Positions 57,486 through 64,000 of a stretch of DNA of 64,000 bases are shown here, piece after piece. A program made the position numbers and the translations under genes. The stretch is from Ostrinia nubilalis (lineage: Eukaryota; Arthropoda; Insecta; Lepidoptera; Crambidae), in assembly GCF_963855985.1 (NCBI RefSeq), contig NC_087106.1, positions 5,439,001 through 5,503,000 on the forward strand. The letters run 5' to 3'. Under the pieces are notes generated by a model, which saw only the letters and a list, made by a program, of their open reading frames with translations, was not told the DNA's origin and did no database searches. The first letter of the stretch is position 1. Each line of letters starts with the position of its first letter.

Positions 57486-58537
57486 TAGGGGAGACTGGTT
57501 GAAACAATTTTGCTTTTATTGTCTATAATTTTGTTGTTTAATAACCAAGTGACGATTACGATACGTGAAATTGAAATTTTAAGTTTTAGCTATGATGTGG
57601 CTGTATCATTATACTTCCCGGGTTACTATTTATAGAAATATACGAAATTTAAAAAAAAAAATTGTTTCAACCGTCCCCATGCCAGGGGCGGTCGAAACAG
57701 CGATTGGGATGTGTTGAAATACATACAAATAATACAATAAGTACTAATAAAACGTGTTTTATTTATCATTAACACTACGAATATTAAAATTATGGTACCA
57801 CATGACGACATTAATCAGTCTAAGTATTTAATATTTCTAAAACATTAATTAGCCTTTTATAAGTAGTAAACATTTAAAAAAATAACAGAAATATGATTAA
57901 GTAAATGATATTTCCAAACCTAATAAACATTAATAATAAAATAATATTAACATTCTGAATAAAGTTAACGAAAATCGTTTTTTTTTTCAAACCATACTTT
58001 TCCACCGCTTTCCGCAGTGAATCTCCAGCTTTTACCTCCTCTTATGCTTTACTAGGTCAATTTCCTCTCGGGAAATCTTCCTTACCCAAACTCTCGGTAT
58101 CTACAAAAAATAAACATTAATAAATTTTCTGTTTCAACCGTACCCACAAAAAATGTTTCAACCGTCCCCAACTCCACTTTTGGTAAAATATACTTTACAG
58201 TTTCGACACTAATGATAACACATTAAAAATAGTTACTGGCCCTTATTCTACAAGCTTCATTATAATCGCAAACGCACACTCGAGACATTCAAATAAAAAG
58301 AACAGGCAGTATAAGCGTTAATGTCTGAAGAAAAATACTTACTTTTGGGTAGTAAAAAACAATATGGCGTTTTGCACACAACGTCAACGCGTCAGGAAGT
58401 TTTAGGCACTAAATTCGTGTTCGGACCTGTTGTCCGCTTCTTTTTCCCCTAGGACCCCCAACTCCTCGCGGAACCGTTTACGAGATATTTGCTCTGTTTC
58501 AACCGTCCTTTGTTTCAACCGTACCCAGTCTCCCCTA
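57486..58537. mobile_element. ~1.05-kb element with GTTTCAACCGT repeats
   Basis: Ends TAGGGGAGACTGGTTGAAAC / TAGGGGAGACTGGGTACGGTTGAAAC (inverted). The motif TTTCAACCGT(C/A)CC recurs at 57,662, 58,132, 58,157, 58,498 and 58,513. No transposase recognised. Confidence 0.75.
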
Positions 58538-59216
58538 ATATTACACTCGGCGCTGGCTAGCCAGTTACTTTGCTTGAACTTGGCTTGACACGCTGCCACG
58601 TGTCTAGATATTACAATACATTGTCATCAGTAATCAGCCATTAAAATATGGAGACCAATTTATTTATTATTTTTCATTTATTTACGATAGTTTTTTGAGA
58701 ATTTTGATTGAGAATTTTGATTTTGCTCCTGTAGTTCAAATTTATTTTTTATTTCTTTTGGAAAACACACAGCTCAGTATTCTAGTAGCAGTATAGTAGT
58801 AAAAATGGTTGATCCATTTTTGTTTGATCAACTATAAAAAGAACAACCTGTATCTTTTATGATAATAAATTATGTAGAATTAGATTCAGGTGTAGGTATC
58901 TATTTTATTTATTATGCCAGCAACCCGCCCGGACTTCGCATGTAATTAATTACCTACATAGGTATTTTATATAAATAATCAAATACTTAGTCTAAGAAAC
59001 AGTCTGATATTTTAACCTAAAGTTTCTTTAGTCCGTGAAAAAACTTTAAAAAACTCCGACGTTCGTAGGTACCTAAAAGTTAGTAAGTACGTTTTTCTTT
59101 CAATTAAATATGTAGAGATATTTTTTCGATAATTGCCCGATGAATCACTATTTCTAAATTATCAGATAATCTCTTAAGTTATAACAATTGAACTATCGAA
59201 AATAGATACGTTTTAT

Positions 59217-59696
59217 ACAGGGTGGCCCAGAAAGAAATGCAATTTTGAAAATTCATGGAAACGAAAACTACGGGGCTATGTGTCACACTTCAAATGAGAG
59301 CATTTAGGTGGGTAAGAGACTGTTTCCGAAAAAAATAATTTCAGGCAGGAATGACATCTCAGATCTCACTCCAGAAAACTCCTTTTTGTGGTGTTATCTT
59401 AAGAATAGAGTATTTATAATCCAACAACCATAAAGCAACTGAAGTAGAACATTCGGCAAAAAATTGAAAATAGGTTCGAGGTAACTCTAACGAATGCTTT
59501 TTTAGATTTTGATGTATGTTGATCGAATGTTGTAAGTGTCGAGGAAATCTCCAGGACGATGTAATTTAATAAAGGTAAATTTAAAAATAAATTTCAATTA
59601 ATTTTCTTTAAATTGTGATAAATAAAGTTCTACAAAACTGCATAGATTTTTTTTGCTTGAATTTTCAAAAGTGCTTTTCTTTCTGGGCCACCCTGT
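59217..59696. mobile_element. MITE-like element, ACAGGGTGGCCCAGAAAG ends
   Basis: 480 bp; ~25-bp inverted ends, then AATTTTGAAAATTCA on both sides. Non-coding. Confidence 0.8.
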
Positions 59697-59987
59697 GTAC
59701 TATTTATGACTATGACTATGATATTATTATTATGTAACGCTACATTATAACCTAGTACCTATTACCTGTCTCTAAAATCACATGTCGAGACACGCTGCGT
59801 AGGTGTGTCACTTATAATACCTCTCGTATTTTATTAGTCTCTTTTAAATATTAGATAGGGTTATCTTTTATATGCCTAGTTTAAACAAGATGGAAGTTTG
59901 TTTATTCATTTGCATTTCATATTTGAAAGATAAGTATAAGAAATCTTACATAAAATAAGATTTTAAATTTTCGCGTTCCATGTCAAC

Positions 59988-60216
59988 TAAAATAGTAAGG
60001 CTGGATTGCACCGTCTTACTTTAACTTTGACAAACGTCAAAAATCTGTCAAACTCCATACAAAAAGCACCGGTTATCGTCAAAGTTACCGTTAAAGTTAG
60101 GTGGTGCAACTCAGCCTAAGACACGGGTCTTAACGCGACGTTTATTAATGAGTTACATTATGTTGTTACATTATGAGTTAACAAACGTCGCGTTAAGACC
60201 CGTGTCTTACTATTTT
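59988..60216. mobile_element. MITE (TAGTAAGACACGGGTCTTAA) split by MITE A
   Basis: Outer arms AAAATAGTAAG and CTTACTATTTT. The left arm is interrupted after TAAG by MITE A (59,999-60,116) and resumes at ACACGGGTCTTAACGCGACG. The right arm is complete. Confidence 0.8.
59999..60116. mobile_element. MITE family A, copy 4, nested
   Basis: GGCTGGATTGCACC...GGTGGTGCAACTCAGCC, with TAAG/TAAG at its borders as probable target duplication. Confidence 0.85.
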
Positions 60217-60784
60217 AATTACATAAAATGTTAACGAAAAATTGGTAAATAAATAGATAAATATGTATAGTTTTCTATAGGAAAAACTGCTGTCTTAACT
60301 TCTGAGAATAGGTAATTAAGTTTGTTATTATATTACCTTTGACATACTGCATTTCAAACTATTTTGATGTAGGTTCTAAAAATACATTATTATGTGAAAA
60401 CAAAAAATTTGAAGAAAACTACTTTAAGTGGATGAAATATCGTTTTATGTAGCATATCTTTCCTAGTAACTTTAATTTTACATATTATTCCTGAAAGTTG
60501 AAACCACGTGAAAAAGCTAGTATCTATGTATTATGTGATAAGACACAATAAAATAATATTTTGTTTGATTATGTAATTTTATCAAACAAAGCTTTATACG
60601 AATTCACACTCTAGTCACGGCTTTATCAGTTACTATAGGCATTGTTTATAATCTGATAATCTGATAGTATTATTGTAAGATTATCTACTTAGAATACTAA
60701 TATTATATCAATAAATTAGTTACTGTGTAGAAATATCTGTCTATCGTTCGAAATTATAATATTTATCTAGGTATATTGCTGTCT

Positions 60785-61330
60785 TATAGACGGCTAGACT
60801 ATAGTCCGGTCTGCGAGCACGCAGAATTTTGTCCAATGACCCCAAGCTACCCATCATTGGACAAAATTCTACGTGCTCGCAGACCAGGCTTTAGTCGGCT
60901 GATAGTTGGGCCGATTTCCAATGTGCGCACTTCCATATATGTTCATACCGATTAACAGCCCGTCCTAACTATCGGTCAACTAAAAGTCTGCAGTATGGAT
61001 CTTAGGCTACGTTCCACTAAGCCAAGACGCAGACCACCAAATTTTTTGTTGGCCTATAGTTTAGTCGGGCATTTAATCAGTATGGGCATGTATGGAAGTG
61101 CGCACATTACACCGATTTGGTATCGGCCGATTCTTCATACAAATTAGAATCGAGCCCAACTATCGGCCGACCAAAAGTCGGTGGTCTGCACCTAGGCTAA
61201 GACACCCCGCAGATTGCAAACTTTTAGTCGGCCGATAGTTGGGTCGGGTTCCAATTTTTAAGAGGAATCGACCGATACCAGCCCGACCCAACTATCAGCC
61301 AACTAAAAGTACCTAGTCTGCAGTGGAAAA
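60785..61330. mobile_element. Cluster of family B and related MITEs
   Basis: A 77-bp hairpin (60,809-60,885, GGTCTGCGAGCACG(T)AGAA arms) is followed by three or more segments with GTCGGCCGATAGTTGGG(T/C)CG and CTAAAAGT boxes. One is a nearly complete family B unit (61,027-61,197). Confidence 0.65.
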
Positions 61331-62980
61331 GAGGAACAATGTGATAGTAATAGACTTTAACCCTTGAAATTACCAATGATCTTGAGTTTTTAAGTTCAGT
61401 TTTTAAAAGGATTTCTTAAGTCTTGTTAACCCTTCTTGGTAAACAAAATATTATTATGATTGTTACGAGTGGGTTTACCACAATTTTAATAGCTTTTCTT
61501 AAACTTTTCTAATACTCGTAGAAGGTTCTCAGGAAAAGAAAAATGAAGAAAATTAGATAATTTTAGAAAACATAGCTACTCACTCATACAAAGTCGCGGG
61601 CACAGGTTAGGCACGTAACTAATAATCTATAATGTATATTTTTTTCTAAGTAGAGTTTTAAAAATTATTTTAACGTCGTCACTGAACGACTTGTTTTTGA
61701 AGAACTAGAATTTTAAACTTCAAAAACAGGTCATTTTAAGTGGCGTGTCTAGAGTTAAAGTTTTTACTTAATTTTAATACCTTTCATAGGCCTTTACTCA
61801 AACCAATTTCCTTAGAATATGACAATAGTATTTGAGCAGCCCACTATATATTTAGGTTTAGTGTAAACACAGCTGTATCAGAATTATTGTGATTATAATG
61901 CTGTCTAAGTTATTACGGCATCGTGCCTTTATGTGCCTTCATAGCAACAAAATAAAAAAAGACTTGTTGATGTCATTTTAATTTTCATAAGAATTTTTTA
62001 TTGAGTACCTATATGTAAAAAAATACGCCACTTAGGACGAGCTGTTTTTTAAAGATTTATTTCTAGTGAAAAATCTAACAATAAGCGTAACATGAACATG
62101 AAGAATTTAAAATGACTTAAAAAAAAAGATGAAATAAAGAAATTTTACCAATGAACATTGAAGAAAAATTCGCCAATTTTTTTAGAACATCCTTAAACGC
62201 AATAAAGAATTGAATTTCATACTTACCCGTATTAACTTTAGCTAGGTTTTAGTCATACAAAAAGACAATCTGGTAACACCAAAAATACCCAGGTGCAGAA
62301 AACGAGATGTTCATCCCTTTCTTTCTTTATTTTATTGATTTTTATATTCTCAGAGCAATACCTAACTGTATTTAGCAATACAGCACTGCTTCAGTGTGAA
62401 AACAGTTTTACCGGGATTATTAGATTGTGTGATCCTAATGTTTGATAATTTTATTAATACTGCTTTGGCAACTTTTGATAGTGATTTCATAGCAACAAAC
62501 TATAAATTCTTGTTAGTGACATTTTTATTTGTTCTGAGCATAAAATTAATAATAAAAAATTATGTAATGTAGATTACTAAATTGACGTCATATACTAATT
62601 ACAAAAATAAGTAACTACCAGATTGTGTAAACATTAGGACGAAAATTAAACACACGCCTTTTATAATTGCTATTTATTATGATAATTATACACAAATGAA
62701 ACACCTGCTAATAAAAATTAAAGAAAAAGATGTAATAAACGTGAAAGGGAATGACTGTCAAAATAATATTTAAAACATCATTCATGAAACGCAACTGAAA
62801 TGATGATCATAATTGGATTGTAAGCAAAATGACTTAATACTTAATTACTAACTCTTTGCCCATTTATTTCTTAAACTGCTAGAATTTCCAAACACTGGTA
62901 AACTTAGAAGAAACACCGAACTACTTCCATAGTACAGTCAGTTGCATAAAAACATTAGATTTTTCTATCTCATTAATCAC

Positions 62981-63090
62981 TCCCACCTCTCGTTCCCATG
63001 GCTGCAACGCCTGAGTAGCCAGGATCTACAGCTTGACCGCCAATAAAAACCCGACCAATGAAGGTCAAGTTTGATCAAGGCCAAGAAAGA
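62981..63090. repeat. Interspersed ~150-bp repeat, copy 4
   Basis: CTCCCACCTCTCGTTCCCAT...CAGCTTGACCGCCAATAAAA. It lies between GTACAGTCAGTTGCATAAA (62,934) and GCTGACTGTAC (63,148), so it may be inserted in another MITE. Confidence 0.6.
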
Positions 63091-63311
63091 CCGTGCTAGC
63101 AAATTTTGAATCTAGTATCGAAATAGACTGTTACAGAACTTTTCACAGCTGACTGTACAATGCAAGTAAAATACGACGAGTAATTAAAATTTATTCCCTT
63201 AGATTGTAAATGATATTTCATAGTCTGTATTTCATCCGCCAGAAAAGAAACAAGATGAATTTAGTTTAGAGAATGGTTCAATGGAATTGACACTAGGTAT
63301 ATTCCAAAAAT

Positions 63312-63990
63312 TTAAACCATCTGTCCAGTGTACTCGATGTCGTAGTCGCAAATGTAAGATTGCAGGTAGACGTAGAAGAAGTATGAAGCTTTGGTCAGGA
63401 GAAGCTCCTGAACTGCTGTAGGAATGTCTGACACCAACTCCTGGTACATAGCTTGGACCACCTCATCTGAAAAAGTGAAAGTTAGCATATAAAAATTTAA
63501 AGAAAGAAGAAAGAGTAACGATAATTTCAATTATCCTATTTCAGTATAACAAAAGAAAATCAAATATGTTTGCTGTGTGTACTTTCTGTACATAAAATTA
63601 CCCGTTTTTTCAAAATATCATAATAATGATTAGAAAATAAATGCTAAAACATAAATCACAAGGAACACGAACTAACATAACAATCTTTTTTTCAAATTAA
63701 CTTAATTCGACATACAAAACATCATGACCAATGTTCAATTTGAAAATAACTGATTTATATAAAACACGCGCCGATTTTAGTAAGGCTCAAACGCCAGATT
63801 GTGCCAGAAGCCAATTTCTACCTTGCTGCTAATCCACAAACAAAAAATAAAAGCAATGAAAAATTACCTGAACTCTCCGAGATTTTGGGTCCAAGTTCGA
63901 ACGGTGGGTAGGCGTTGGTGCTGTAGCCGCTGACTTCAGCTGACCTTATTTCTTTGCCACGTCCAGAAATTACAGCAGTTATTTCGGCAG
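63312..63990 (-). CDS. Gene 5 (3' part): secreted array protein, exons 4-5
   Basis: Exon 4 is 63,868-63,990 and exon 5 is 63,312-63,466. Exons 1-3 lie beyond the right edge. Exon 4 codes for AEITAVISGRGKEIRSAEVS, then YSTNAYPPFELGPKISESS, which aligns with exon 4 of genes 1-4 (six bases shorter than in genes 1-3, three shorter than gene 4). Exon 5 codes for VVQAMYQELVSDIPTAVQEL, LLTKASYFFYVYLQSYIC and ends GQMV. Phases are 1 and 1 as in the others. It is closest to gene 4. AATAAA occurs at 63,190-63,195, 117 nt past the stop. Product as for gene 4, uncharacterised. Confidence 0.85.
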
Positions 63991-64000
63991 CTGGAAGCAC

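Overview
This is eukaryotic nuclear DNA, almost certainly from a moth or butterfly (Lepidoptera). The evidence is AT-rich sequence, GT-AG introns, TTAGG-type telomeric repeats, many small inverted-repeat transposons (MITEs), Helitron ends with the A|TC...CTAG|T signature, and dozens of decayed 3' ends of an RTE-clade retrotransposon. There are no operons, bacterial promoters, rRNAs or CRISPR arrays.

The real genes are a head-to-tail array on the minus strand: four complete five-exon genes and the last two exons of a fifth. They lie at 21,890-26,559 (245 aa), 34,477-38,446 (278 aa), 41,147-44,817 (318 aa), 46,655-50,388 (232 aa) and 63,312-63,990 (partial). All four complete genes have the same intron phases (1, 2, 1, 1), a signal-peptide exon, near-constant exon 3-5 sizes, a TATA box 50-70 bp upstream of the ATG and a downstream AATAAA. 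They encode secreted proteins with a short N-terminal Cys pattern, a conserved N-glycosylation site and one C-terminal Cys. The layout resembles the lepidopteran fibrohexamerin (P25)/takeout-JHBP group of secreted proteins; that family call is tentative, while the gene models are strong. Genes 2 and 3 carry long Ser/Asp-rich tracts after the signal peptide. Gene 3's tract is a (Asp-Ser-Ser)n array like the phosphoproteins of dentin, so these may be heavily phosphorylated secreted (possibly silk or cement) proteins.

Layout. 1-21.9 kb: no gene seen; MITEs, LINE and SINE remnants, and a perfect 1,203-bp tandem duplication whose junction is filled by 19 nt of TTAGG telomeric repeat. 21.9-26.6 kb: gene 1, with part of its exon 4 and the adjoining intron triplicated. 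26.9-28.6 kb: a 5'-truncated RTE insertion with an 11-bp target duplication and an open reverse transcriptase. 29-34 kb: repeat-on-repeat, including a copia remnant split by a 1.6-kb fold-back Tc1 element. 34.5-50.4 kb: genes 2-4, with introns full of insertions (a piggyBac derivative, RTE tails, a Helitron, MITEs). 50.5-63.3 kb: repeat-rich spacer with a pair of inverted repeats 6.5 kb apart, a tandem array of hairpins, a GC-rich 1.7-kb inverted-repeat element and several MITEs. 63.3-64 kb: 3' end of gene 5.

The five genes probably arose by serial tandem duplication and share an extracellular role. Genes 2 and 3 also share an 11-nt core promoter block, which suggests joint expression. Everything else is transposon-derived or shows nothing I can support.
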